Below are positions 33,381-41,681 of a DNA stretch of 64,000 nt, in pieces. Under the pieces are notes generated by a model. The model saw only the letters and a program-made list of their open reading frames with translations. It did no database searches and was not told the DNA's origin. Source of the stretch: Clostridiales bacterium FE2011 (GTDB lineage: Bacteria > Bacillota > Clostridia > Christensenellales > Aristaeellaceae). Each line of letters opens with the position of its first letter. Position 1 is the first letter of the stretch. The stretch covers positions 1,984,001 through 2,048,000 of the forward strand of contig CP069418.1 in the NCBI GenBank assembly GCA_017569305.1, given 5' to 3'. Made by a program: the position numbers and the translations under genes.

Positions 33381-34858
33381 ACACTCTGGATTATTTCTGC
33401 GATGCTTTCCACGGTATCACTGGCAATCATACTGATGCTCCCGTATTTCCTCTGCGCGGCTTCTCCCGCTTTGCCGTTGATCCATGCGGCGGCCGCGGTG
33501 CCGAGGAGGGGATCCGCCGCGTAACCCAGGATGGCGGCCAGGATGCCGCTCAGCACGTCACCGCTGCCGGCGGTGGCCATGCCCGCACACCCGGTATCCG
33601 TGAGGTATGTGGTTTCTCCGTCCGTGATGACGGTGGCGGGGCCTTTCAGCAGCAGGATGACCTTGTTTTCCTTTGCGTATTTTTCCGCTGCGGCAATGGG
33701 GCTGTTCAGGATTTCTTCCGTGGAAAGCCCTGTCAGCCGGGAAAATTCCTTGATATGCGGCGTCAGAATCAGGGCGCAGGCGGCATTCCGGATCCGGTCC
33801 TTATCCATCCGGGACAGGAGGTTCAGCCCATCCGCGTCCACAATCAGCCGGCCGGCATAGTGTTCCAGCAGGTATTCCAGCGTTTGTCCGGCGCCTTCCC
33901 CGGTGCCGATGCCCATGCCGAAGGCGACGGTTTTCACATTGGAAACCAGCTCCGCGATTTCTTTTTCCGAGAAGACGATTTCGTTTCCGTCATCACTTAG
34001 CGGGAACAGGGTGCTTTCCAGCACCGCGGGAGCCACCGTGGAAAAGATCACGTCCGGAACGGCCAGCTTTACCACGCCTGCTCCGGCCCGCATGGCGGCA
34101 TTGGCCATACCTGCCAGCCGGATGGCGCCGCTGTATCGTTTGGATCCGCCGATGAGGGCGCTGTAGCCGTAGGTGCCCTTGTTGGAATGATTCTTCCGGG
34201 GTTGGAAAAGTTCCGCCAGGTCGGAGGACTCAATCAGCGCGTAAGTCCGGTCCACAGGTTCGATCCCGATATCGCAGTTGATTTTGGCCTTCATCACGTC
34301 CTTGGCCATGTTCAGGAAATGCCCGGGCTGGAAACTGCCTACGGAAACCGTCAGATCGGAATGGACACAGGTTTCCGCCATGCCGCTGTCGCCGTTCAGC
34401 CCGCTGTTGATATCCACCGCGATCACACAGGCGCTGCTCCGGTTGACTGCTTCGATGGCTTCCCGTGCCGGACCCCGGACTTCGCCATGAAAGCCGGTAC
34501 CGAAAAGGCAGTCCACGATGGTGCCGTATTCCGACAGGTCCAGGGAAGCGTCCCAGGTCAGGGAAGGGATGCCGGCTTCTTTGCACAGGCTGTAATAATA
34601 TGCGCCGTCTTCGGAAAACTTTTCGGAAAGCAGGATCAGGACACAGGCGATTTCTGCGTCATGCAGCAGCTTCGCGATGACGTATCCGTCTCCTGCGTTG
34701 TTGCCGCTGCCGCAGAGGATGGCCACCGGCGGCTTCCAGTTCACGCTGCCGAAGATGGCCTTGCCGGCCCGGAGCATCAGCTCCCGGCCCGGGGTTCCGG
34801 CGGCGATGGTTGCCGCGTCGCTATTCCGCATGTTCTCCACAGACAGGATCCTGATCAT
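33365..34858 (-). CDS. nnr: Bifunctional NAD(P)H-hydrate epimerase / ADP-dependent dehydratase
   Basis: About 497 residues. The N-terminal epimerase domain (to about residue 215) has CGSGNNAGDGYVIAKLL near 49-65 and VDINSGLNGDSG. The C-terminal ribokinase-like dehydratase has the GxGDVLSG motif (ATAGSGDVLSGILAA) near residue 430 and VDADGLNLL. It repairs hydrated NADH and NADPH. The ATG at 34858 has AGAGGACGG upstream; the open frame further upstream overlaps the neighbouring gene's end. The last codons form a hairpin, and the TGA stop lies in the palindrome array. Confidence 0.94.
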   Translation of the reverse strand: MIRILSVENMRNSDAATIAAGTPGRELMLRAGKAIFGSVNWKPPVAILCGSGNNAGDGYVIAKLLHDAEIACVLILLSEKFSEDGAYYYSLCKEAGIPSLTWDASLDLSEYGTIVDCLFGTGFHGEVRGPAREAIEAVNRSSACVIAVDINSGLNGDSGMAETCVHSDLTVSVGSFQPGHFLNMAKDVMKAKINCDIGIEPVDRTYALIESSDLAELFQPRKNHSNKGTYGYSALIGGSKRYSGAIRLAGMANAAMRAGAGVVKLAVPDVIFSTVAPAVLESTLFPLSDDGNEIVFSEKEIAELVSNVKTVAFGMGIGTGEGAGQTLEYLLEHYAGRLIVDADGLNLLSRMDKDRIRNAACALILTPHIKEFSRLTGLSTEEILNSPIAAAEKYAKENKVILLLKGPATVITDGETTYLTDTGCAGMATAGSGDVLSGILAAILGYAADPLLGTAAAAWINGKAGEAAQRKYGSISMIASDTVESIAEIIQSVSATE

Positions 34859-34901
34859 GATACCGTCCTCTTTTCGTTCAAGGCTTTGATTGCAGGTTTG
34901 C

Positions 34902-35432
34902 TCAGAACAGGTTCCGGATGATCTGTTCCGCGCATTCTTCAGGTGAATGGATGCTGGTATCCACACGCAGGCTGTAGCGGATATCCGGTGCCATCAGCGC
35001 TGCCTGCTCGTCAGACTGGGATTCATACCGGTCTCCCCGGGCAATGTTGCGTTCCCGGCAGATTTCCGGCGGGCAGTACACTTCCACCACATCCAGCGGA
35101 TTGTCTTTCAGGATGCTGAGCAGCCGCTCATAATGCGGCGCGACGCCTTCCCGCTCCACCAGGATGCCGTCAATCAGCACGTTCTTGCCCATGTCTGAAA
35201 ACAGCTTCGCCGTATGATACATCATGATGATCACTTCGCCGAGATACTTCCAGTAATTCTCCCGGAGATAGTCTTCCCCGATCATTTCCTGGAACAGGTC
35301 GTTGGCCACAACGTAGAAGAATACGTCCTTCCGGGCCTGCAGCGCTTCCACGATGGAGGTTTTCCCCGAGCTGGTCACGCCGTTTAAAAAGAGGATGCGT
35401 CCCTTTTCCATCTGTCGTACGGTCTCCTTCAT
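34902..35432 (-). CDS. CPT-like P-loop phosphotransferase
   Basis: A 176-residue kinase-like protein with Walker A LNGVTSSGKTSI at about residues 16-27. The rest resembles chloramphenicol phosphotransferase-like enzymes (VLIDGILVERE; VYCPPEICRERNIARGDR). It may phosphorylate a small molecule; real antibiotic resistance is not implied. The first ATG lacks a binding site, while a second ATG at residue 8 has AAGGAG 12 bases upstream, so the start is uncertain. It lies 43 bases upstream of nnr on the same strand. Confidence 0.75.
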   Translation of the reverse strand: MKETVRQMEKGRILFLNGVTSSGKTSIVEALQARKDVFFYVVANDLFQEMIGEDYLRENYWKYLGEVIIMMYHTAKLFSDMGKNVLIDGILVEREGVAPHYERLLSILKDNPLDVVEVYCPPEICRERNIARGDRYESQSDEQAALMAPDIRYSLRVDTSIHSPEECAEQIIRNLF

Positions 35433-35582
35433 ATTGTTCCGCGGTCATTGGTTAACAGAAATTATATCATTAACAGAGACGGTTTGCCAGAAATGTGGTA
35501 TACTGATTCCAGAGAGAAAAAAAGTATGTGTCAGGACGGCGAAACCGCCGGAGCATTCATAGAGGAAAGGAGGCTGTTGACC

Positions 35583-35729
35583 GTGAGTGAACTGAAGAGA
35601 GATCAGCTGGCGAAGGAATATACGGACGTGATTCCTCCGGATCCCGAAGAGGGAGAATGGCCCGATCCGTATGAGCAGACTTACAGGGACGGCAGCGCAA
35701 AGAATGAGTGCGGGCCCGACGGGGACTGA
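35583..35729 (+). CDS. Small acidic hypothetical protein
   Basis: A 48-residue product from a GTG at 35583, with AAAGGAGG 9 bases upstream. It is hydrophilic, rich in Asp, Glu and Pro (VIPPDPEEGEWPDPYEQTYR), with one Cys near the end and no helix for membrane insertion. The strong ribosome binding site and the terminator that follows support it as a real gene. The frame is open further upstream without a binding site. No family recognised. Confidence 0.55.
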   Translation: MSELKRDQLAKEYTDVIPPDPEEGEWPDPYEQTYRDGSAKNECGPDGD

Positions 35730-35760
35730 CATACGGTTCTGACGACATGACATAAGTATA

Positions 35761-35807
35761 AAAAACAGCCCGGCGCTGGTGTTCAGCGCCGGGCTGAGAC
35801 TTTTTTT
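35761..35807. terminator. Bidirectional terminator
   Basis: A perfect 13-bp stem CAGCCCGGCGCTG/CAGCGCCGGGCTG, loop GTGTT, seven T on the right and an A-run on the left. It serves the small plus-strand gene and the convergent gene ending at 35806. Confidence 0.92.
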
Positions 35808-37074
35808 ACTGGGCGTTCCGGACCAGCCGTACGGGAATATCGATTTCCCAATAGCCGTTGATCGGATGGATATCCTTTATTTCGGCGTAAAACTCCGGCC
35901 AATCCGCCGTTTCAGGGTCGAAGGTGAAAATCATTTCAACCCATTCCGGGGTATAGGGGCTTTCGGGCTGGGATCCCCATCCCAGGGTGCCGATCTGGCC
36001 GATTTCCGGCCGGTATTCTTCCTGAATATGGCCTTCATCTTTATCGTGCATCCAGAGACGTATGGCATCAGGATAATAGGAATAAGAATCAGAATCGAGA
36101 TGATAATGCTCGAGATCCATGACTTCCTGGAAATCACCAACGGTAATTGGCTGGTGATTGATATAGTGGAGCTGGACGTGCAGGAGACCGTCTACCATGC
36201 CGATACCGGACAGGTAAACCGTATCCGCCAGCGGGATCTCCAGGCTGTTGTTCCAGTCGAGTACATGCATGGCATCAGGAATGGGACCGGAATAGAGGTC
36301 AGGAACCACCTCCGGGTATGAAGGATAGTCTTCACAATCGTAGGTAAGCATGACCTGCGCATTTTGGGGCACGGTTGTGGTTGTGACCTGACTGCCATAT
36401 TGCTGATAATAGGGGATCAGGTCGATCCGGGAAGTGGACTGGTTGATGATCTGGAAAATCTGGGTGGTGATTCCGCTGACTGTGGGAATCTTGCCGGCAT
36501 AAAAGGTGGTGGAAGCACCACAGATCAGCTTTTTGTCTTCTGCGTTGTAATCCAGATTTTCGTAGCTGTACGATTGAATTGTGTGTAATCCTTCGCCCCA
36601 CGGATACAATGCGTCCAGACTGTATCTTTCCGAGTTGTCCAGGCTGGGGATATAGCATTCGCAGTTCAGGTTGAATTCTGTGTCTTCCCTGAGTCGGTCG
36701 CCTTCCAGGTCCTGCATGGAGAAAATCATGTATACGTCGGTATCTTCGGCTGCGGCGCTGATTAGCTCCATCCGGATGCCCTGGTTCTCACAGGTCATAT
36801 TGACAGGCATCAGCTTCAGTGCCGCTTCCGGCCAGACCTGATACAGCCAGGCATTAAAGTCTTCATTGATGGCTCCCGCCACTGCAGTGGCAATGCAGGC
36901 CACCAGCAGGACCATCGCGAGGATAAACGCGAGGGATATTTTCTTTTTCATAACCGGTTGTTCCGTCCTTTCCTGGTTCATGATCCGCTGCGCCAGGAAG
37001 GGATTGCCCTGCATGGATTCAAGGCCGGTATCAATGGCATGCTGCACGAAAGCTTTATCTCTCTGCTCACTCAT
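35806..37074 (-). CDS. Membrane protein partnered with an ECF sigma factor (DUF4179-like, putative anti-sigma)
   Basis: A 422-residue protein: about 42 cytoplasmic residues, one transmembrane helix (ISLAFILAMVLLVACIATAVAGA, about 46-68), and a large extracytoplasmic beta-rich part rich in Tyr and Asp. Its start overlaps the upstream ECF sigma gene by 8 bases, and AAGGAGGTG stands before the ATG. The layout fits a membrane anti-sigma factor that holds the sigma factor until an outside signal arrives, although the cytoplasmic part lacks the zinc-finger motif. Confidence 0.7.
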   Translation of the reverse strand: MSEQRDKAFVQHAIDTGLESMQGNPFLAQRIMNQERTEQPVMKKKISLAFILAMVLLVACIATAVAGAINEDFNAWLYQVWPEAALKLMPVNMTCENQGIRMELISAAAEDTDVYMIFSMQDLEGDRLREDTEFNLNCECYIPSLDNSERYSLDALYPWGEGLHTIQSYSYENLDYNAEDKKLICGASTTFYAGKIPTVSGITTQIFQIINQSTSRIDLIPYYQQYGSQVTTTTVPQNAQVMLTYDCEDYPSYPEVVPDLYSGPIPDAMHVLDWNNSLEIPLADTVYLSGIGMVDGLLHVQLHYINHQPITVGDFQEVMDLEHYHLDSDSYSYYPDAIRLWMHDKDEGHIQEEYRPEIGQIGTLGWGSQPESPYTPEWVEMIFTFDPETADWPEFYAEIKDIHPINGYWEIDIPVRLVRNAQ

Positions 37075-37585
37075 TGAAATACACCTCCTTCAGCGCGGTA
37101 CGCAGCTTCTCCTTTGCTCTTTTCAATCGTTCTGAGGCTGAAGAGATTCCGATTCCCAGGACATCGGCGACCTCTTCAATCTTCATGTTCTGATAATAGT
37201 AAAGCAGCACGGCTTCCCGGAGCTTCACAGGCAGGCGGGCGATTTCCAGGTTCACGGCTACCGCATCTTCCGAAAAGTACTCGGAAGGTTCCGCCAGCTG
37301 GTCCAGCGCGACCGTGCGGCTGATATGCTTCAGCCAGGAACCCCGCTGTATATCCCTGCAGGTGTTGATGGCGATCCGCATCAGCCAGGTTTTTGGATTA
37401 CAGGCTCCGCGGAAGAAGGGCAGTGCCCTGTATGCCTTGATGAATGTTTCCTGCACAGCGTCCTCTGCCATCTCCCGATCGTGAAGATTCAGGTAGCACA
37501 TACGCAGCAAAGCGGTCTGGTGGGTGTTGACCATTTCCGTAAATGTCTGCTCCAGGTTTGGATCAGGCGCCTTGATCCCCTGCAT
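37067..37585 (-). CDS. ECF-type RNA polymerase sigma factor
   Basis: A 172-residue sigma factor with region 2 (DREMAEDAVQETFIKAYRAL, then FRGACNPKTWLMRIAINTCRD) and region 4 (KLREAVLLYYYQNMKIEEVADVLGI, SSASERLKRAKEKLR). It directs RNA polymerase to a small regulon and is coupled to the membrane protein downstream. The start has GAAAGGGGTG upstream. It is one of three such modules in 13 kb (others at 46.5 and 49.3 kb). Confidence 0.92.
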   Translation of the reverse strand: MQGIKAPDPNLEQTFTEMVNTHQTALLRMCYLNLHDREMAEDAVQETFIKAYRALPFFRGACNPKTWLMRIAINTCRDIQRGSWLKHISRTVALDQLAEPSEYFSEDAVAVNLEIARLPVKLREAVLLYYYQNMKIEEVADVLGIGISSASERLKRAKEKLRTALKEVYFNE

Positions 37586-37687
37586 CTGCTGCTCACCCCT
37601 TTCACTAAATTGGACGGAAGAATGTCCGGATTATTTCGGATGGCTCCGGAAAAAAGATTGAAAAGATTTTATGCCGGTTATGATATA

Positions 37688-37715
37688 AGAAAACTCCGCC
37701 GGGGAAGCCCGGCGG
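37688..37715 (-). terminator. Terminator of the C39-like lipoprotein gene
   Basis: Minus strand: stem CCGCCGGG/CCCGGCGG (8 bp), loop CTTC, followed by AGTTTTCTT. Confidence 0.8.
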
Positions 37716-37738
37716 AAGGATACACGGGGCAGGAGGTT

Positions 37739-38494
37739 TCAGGCGGCCGGCTTTGCCACGACAAAGGGCTGGACGTAGGGCTCGTCCTTGGCAGCGCAGG
37801 GGCCTTCCCGCCACATGTCAAAGAAACGGCCGAAGGGGAAGATATAGAATCCGTCCTGGCAGTGATCGGTGATGTCATAGGGATCCGCCAGGATCAGTAC
37901 GTCGTCATACGGGTCTTCCGTGCCGCAGCCGTCCAGGCCGACAATAACCTGCCAGTGGCCGGCCCAGTCCTCCCAGTCCACCATGACCGGGATCCCGGCA
38001 TCCAGCTTCTCCGCAAGATAAGCCCGCCAGGTTTCGATATCCTCAAAGCGGTATTCCGTGTCCGCGTGATAATCCACATCCCAGCCGATGCCTGTAAAGA
38101 ACTCTGCCATGCCTTCCACGGTGGTTCCTTTTTCCGGGTCGGTCTTCATGGCCTCGGCCAGGGCCATTTCGTCATAGGTCTCTTCGCCGAAACGGTACAG
38201 GACCATCAGGGCGGAGGCGGCGCCGCAGGTATATTCCGTGGTCTGCTGGTAGGTACGGAACTGGGGCAGGATCCGCAGGTCATCCTCCGGCTCCAGCCAG
38301 AAGTAATCCACGATGGTGTAATAGCGGGAATCCGTATGATCCAGGGCGCCGCCATACGCGTCCGCGCCTTCGTCATCCAGTGCGGTAGGATATCCGCCCG
38401 GAGGCAGAATCGTCCGGTTTTCCGCGCAAGAGGAGAGGATCACTCCGAGCACGCACAGCAACAGGATCGGGAGAAACAAAACGGTTCTTCTCAA
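37739..38494 (-). CDS. C39-like cysteine peptidase-fold lipoprotein
   Basis: About 251 residues from a TTG at 38494: GGAGGTG is 6 bases upstream and the protein then starts MRRTVLFLPILLL, a classic lipoprotein signal ending in the lipobox LSSC (Cys23). An upstream in-frame GTG lacks such support. The mature part is a C39-like papain fold: Cys in EYTCGAASALMVLYRFG (about residue 90), His in HWQVIVGLDG, and a following Asp in ILADPYD. It probably acts on peptides at the outer face of the membrane; substrate unknown. Single-gene unit. Confidence 0.82.
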   Translation of the reverse strand: MRRTVLFLPILLLCVLGVILSSCAENRTILPPGGYPTALDDEGADAYGGALDHTDSRYYTIVDYFWLEPEDDLRILPQFRTYQQTTEYTCGAASALMVLYRFGEETYDEMALAEAMKTDPEKGTTVEGMAEFFTGIGWDVDYHADTEYRFEDIETWRAYLAEKLDAGIPVMVDWEDWAGHWQVIVGLDGCGTEDPYDDVLILADPYDITDHCQDGFYIFPFGRFFDMWREGPCAAKDEPYVQPFVVAKPAA

Positions 38495-38610
38495 ATCAAT
38501 CACCTCCGTATTCACTTACAAAAAGAATGCCGACGGGGTTATTATAGAATAGATCGCAAAAGATGAAAATACATATTTGCGGTTTTTACGCAAATCTTTT
38601 CTTTCGCTGG

Positions 38611-38639
38611 TTCAGATTCCCGGCGATGTATGGTATACT
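38611..38639 (+). promoter_or_regulatory. Promoter of the M50-ABC operon
   Basis: -10 TATACT (38634-38639) with a weak -35 TTCAGA (38611-38616), 17-base spacer. Upstream, ATTTGCG/CGCAAAT (around 38574-38594) can form a hairpin. Confidence 0.5.
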
Positions 38640-38689
38640 TGCCCGGATAAGGCAATATTGGAACAATTCACTGCAAAGGGAAAAGATGC

Positions 38690-39835
38690 ATGAAGAATCA
38701 GAAAGAAACGAAGAAAAGAAATATAGGGCAGATCCTGATCCCGGTAGGCTTTGTGCTGATCGGCGCGATATGCGGTGTGCTGTTTATGAAATTCCTGAAC
38801 AAAACGGAAACGGCAGGAACGTTGAGCAGGGAGAAGATCCTGACGATCCTGGTGCTGATCGTTTCCATGTACGTGGCGCTGTTCCTGCAGATCATTATCC
38901 ATGAGGCGGGGCATCTGGTGTTCGGCCTGCTGACCGGATACAGGTTTATTTCCTTCCGCGTTTCCAGTTTTATGTGGATGAAGGACAGTGACCGGATCCG
39001 GTTCAAACGGCTGTCCGTTGCCGGAACCGGCGGACAGTGTCTGATGGCGCCTCCGGAACTGAAGGACGGAAAAATGCCCGTGCAGCTGTACAACTATGGC
39101 GGGGCCATCATGAACCTGATTGCTTCGGCGGTATGCGGCGGACTGACCCTGCTGTGCCCGGCCGGATCGCTCTTTCGGCCGTTCCTGCTGCTGATGCTGG
39201 TGACGGGTATTGCTTACGCGCTGATGAACGGCCTGCCGATCAGGACAGGCCTGGCGAACAATGACGGCCGCAACGCATGGGATCTTGCCCGGAACCCGGA
39301 GGCTGTCCGGGCTTTCTGGATTACGCTGAAGATGAATGAGCTTTCAGCCAAAGGCGTCTGTCTCAGGGATATGCCGGAGGAGTGGTTCGCTGTTCCCGAT
39401 GAGGAGGGGATGAAGAACGGAATCACCTCTTCCCTTGGTGCGTTTGCCTGCAGCCGCCTGATGGACCAGGGAAAGTTTGAGGAGGCCGACGCCCTGATGG
39501 AGCGCCTGCTTTCCCATCCTAACGGCATTCCGGGCGTGCTCCGGAAAATGCTGGTATGCGACCGGATCTATGTGGAACTGATCCGGGAAAACCGGCCGGA
39601 GGTGCTGGAGGGCCTGCGGACGAAGGACCAGGTGAAGTTCATGAAGTCCATGAAGAAGTTCCCCTCTGTGCTTCGCACGGAGTATGCCTATGCCCTGCTG
39701 GCGGAAAAGGATCCGGAGAAGGCACAGAAAGTCGTGGAAATGTTTGAAAAAACCGCCCGCACCTACCCGAATCCCAATGAGATTGAGATTGAGCGTGAAC
39801 TGATGGAGACTGCCCGGAAGGCAGCCGCCGTATAA
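38690..39835 (+). CDS. M50-family membrane metalloprotease
   Basis: A 381-residue protein. Helix 1 (about 13-34) and helix 2 (about 50-70) lead into the zinc motif HEAGH (residues 71-75). NGLPIRTGLANNDGRN (about 180-195) supplies the third ligand, probably Asp192, as in site-2 proteases. The C-terminal 180 residues are soluble and helical. Two ABC exporter half-transporters follow within 17 bases and by overlap, so the protease may process a peptide that they export, or regulate them. No precursor peptide gene was found. -10 TATACT upstream. Confidence 0.85.
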   Translation: MKNQKETKKRNIGQILIPVGFVLIGAICGVLFMKFLNKTETAGTLSREKILTILVLIVSMYVALFLQIIIHEAGHLVFGLLTGYRFISFRVSSFMWMKDSDRIRFKRLSVAGTGGQCLMAPPELKDGKMPVQLYNYGGAIMNLIASAVCGGLTLLCPAGSLFRPFLLLMLVTGIAYALMNGLPIRTGLANNDGRNAWDLARNPEAVRAFWITLKMNELSAKGVCLRDMPEEWFAVPDEEGMKNGITSSLGAFACSRLMDQGKFEEADALMERLLSHPNGIPGVLRKMLVCDRIYVELIRENRPEVLEGLRTKDQVKFMKSMKKFPSVLRTEYAYALLAEKDPEKAQKVVEMFEKTARTYPNPNEIEIERELMETARKAAAV

Positions 39836-39851
39836 CAAGGAAAGGATTCCC

Positions 39852-41681
39852 ATGGAACAGGAAAAGAAATACTCATTTCGCCGGAACCTGGCCTACTGTA
39901 TCCGGTCGACCAGGCAGGGTTGTCCCAGGCTGCTGTTTTTCTGCCTGCTGGTCATCCTGGTCAACTGCCTGGTGCCGGTGATTACCGCCTTTTTGCCTAA
40001 GGTGGTCATAGAGCAGATCACGGAGGGAAAGCCCCTGCGGCAGCTGCTCCTTGTCACAGCCTGTCTGACCGGTGCGCTGGCCCTGCTGGGCGGCCTGCAG
40101 AAATACATGGACCAGCTGATCTACTGGAACAAGTTCACAATGAACACCTTCTTCCTGCGGCTGATCACCCGCAAAGGCCTGACCACCGATTACAGGAACC
40201 AGGAGAACGAGCATTTCCGGAAGCTGCAGAGCGAGAGCTTCGGCAGCTGCAACGGCAACTTTTCCTATTACGCCCAGACCTATGACGCCGTCGTGCTGTT
40301 CTTTTCCAACCTGCTGGGCTTCCTGGCGTTTGCCGGCATCCTGTTTACCCTGCATCCCCTGCTGATCCTTTTCCTCTGCCTGACCACGCTGGTCAGCTTT
40401 TTCCTGAACCGGCGGATCAACAAATGGATCGAGGGAACGGTGAGCGAAAAGTCCGGTTATGAGCAGCGGCTGCGGTACGTTACGGAAGCGTCGGATGACC
40501 TCCGGGCCGCGAAGGATATCCGGCTTTACCGGATGGTGGACTGGCTGAACGGCATTTATGATAAAAACCTGAAAGGCCTGCTGGGCTGGTACCGGAATTA
40601 TACGGCCAGGCTCTTTGGCGTGTCCGCGGCGGACAGCGCCCTGGGTTTCCTCCGGGAGGCCGTCACCTACGCCTTCCTGCTGTACCTGGCGCTGGAGGGG
40701 AAAATCTCCGTAGCGGAGTTTGTGCTGTATTTCAATGTGGTGGCGGGATTCTCCGCCTGGCTGGGCAGCCTGCTGGGCCAGGTCACGGACCTGCAGCGGC
40801 TGAACCAGGCCATGAACCGCTTCCGCTCCTACCTGGAATACCCGGAAACCTACCGGCGGGAGGGAGGAAAGCTGGTCGGCAGCCTGGATTCTCCGGAAAG
40901 GATTGAACTGAGGGACGTCAGCTTCCGCTATGACGCGGAAGGGGAAGACGTGATCCATCACTTCAGCCTGGCGCTGGAGGCGGGAGAGCACCTGGCGGTG
41001 GTCGGCCTCAACGGTGCCGGCAAAACCACGCTGGTGAAGCTGCTCTGCGGCCTGACAGAGCCCACGGAAGGCACGGTAACCTATAACGGAACAGATATCC
41101 GTGAATATAACCGGGAGGAATACTACCGCCTTTTCGGCGCGGTATTCCAGGATTACTCCCTGCTGCCGGTCACGATTGAGGAGATCGTGGCGGAGGAGGA
41201 AGAGCTGAATGTAGATCACGAACGGGTGGAAACCTGCCTGAAGCAGGCGGGCCTGTGGGAGAAGGTTTCCTCCCTGCCCGAAGGCGTGAAGAGCAAATAC
41301 AACCGGGCTTTCTGGGACGACGGCATCAACCTGTCCGGCGGCGAAACCCAGAAGCTGCTGCTGGCCCGGGCCTTATACCGGAACGCTCCGGTGATTGTGC
41401 TGGATGAACCGACGGCGGCGCTGGATCCGGTATCTGAAAACCGGCTGTATGAAACCTATGATGAGGTTATGCAGGGGAAGACCACGATCTTCATATCCCA
41501 CCGCCTGGCCTCCACCCGCTTCTGCCACCGTATCGTGCTGATCGATCACGGGCAGATCGCGGAAGAGGGAACCCATGAGGAACTGCTCGCGAAAAAGGGC
41601 AGGTACTATGAGCTTTTCGAGACACAGGCCAAATACTACCGTGAGAACCCGGAAGGGGAGGTGGATCACGATGAAGCTTAA
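39852..41681 (+). CDS. ABC transporter, permease-ATPase half-transporter (first of pair)
   Basis: A 609-residue exporter half: six transmembrane helices in the first about 320 residues, then an ATPase with Walker A GLNGAGKTT (near 385), signature LSGGETQK, Walker B VIVLDEPT and the switch His in FISHRL. Probably pairs with the next gene's product to form a heterodimer. Both have intact catalytic Glu residues, so neither looks degenerate. The signature has ETQ where QQQ is usual. Confidence 0.93.
   Translation: MEQEKKYSFRRNLAYCIRSTRQGCPRLLFFCLLVILVNCLVPVITAFLPKVVIEQITEGKPLRQLLLVTACLTGALALLGGLQKYMDQLIYWNKFTMNTFFLRLITRKGLTTDYRNQENEHFRKLQSESFGSCNGNFSYYAQTYDAVVLFFSNLLGFLAFAGILFTLHPLLILFLCLTTLVSFFLNRRINKWIEGTVSEKSGYEQRLRYVTEASDDLRAAKDIRLYRMVDWLNGIYDKNLKGLLGWYRNYTARLFGVSAADSALGFLREAVTYAFLLYLALEGKISVAEFVLYFNVVAGFSAWLGSLLGQVTDLQRLNQAMNRFRSYLEYPETYRREGGKLVGSLDSPERIELRDVSFRYDAEGEDVIHHFSLALEAGEHLAVVGLNGAGKTTLVKLLCGLTEPTEGTVTYNGTDIREYNREEYYRLFGAVFQDYSLLPVTIEEIVAEEEELNVDHERVETCLKQAGLWEKVSSLPEGVKSKYNRAFWDDGINLSGGETQKLLLARALYRNAPVIVLDEPTAALDPVSENRLYETYDEVMQGKTTIFISHRLASTRFCHRIVLIDHGQIAEEGTHEELLAKKGRYYELFETQAKYYRENPEGEVDHDEA

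Noticed and set aside
38563..38690. A small peptide gene (MKIHICGFYANLFF...) as cargo of the ABC exporters
   Set aside because: It has no ribosome binding site, contains the operon promoter inside its frame and runs into the protease gene out of frame.
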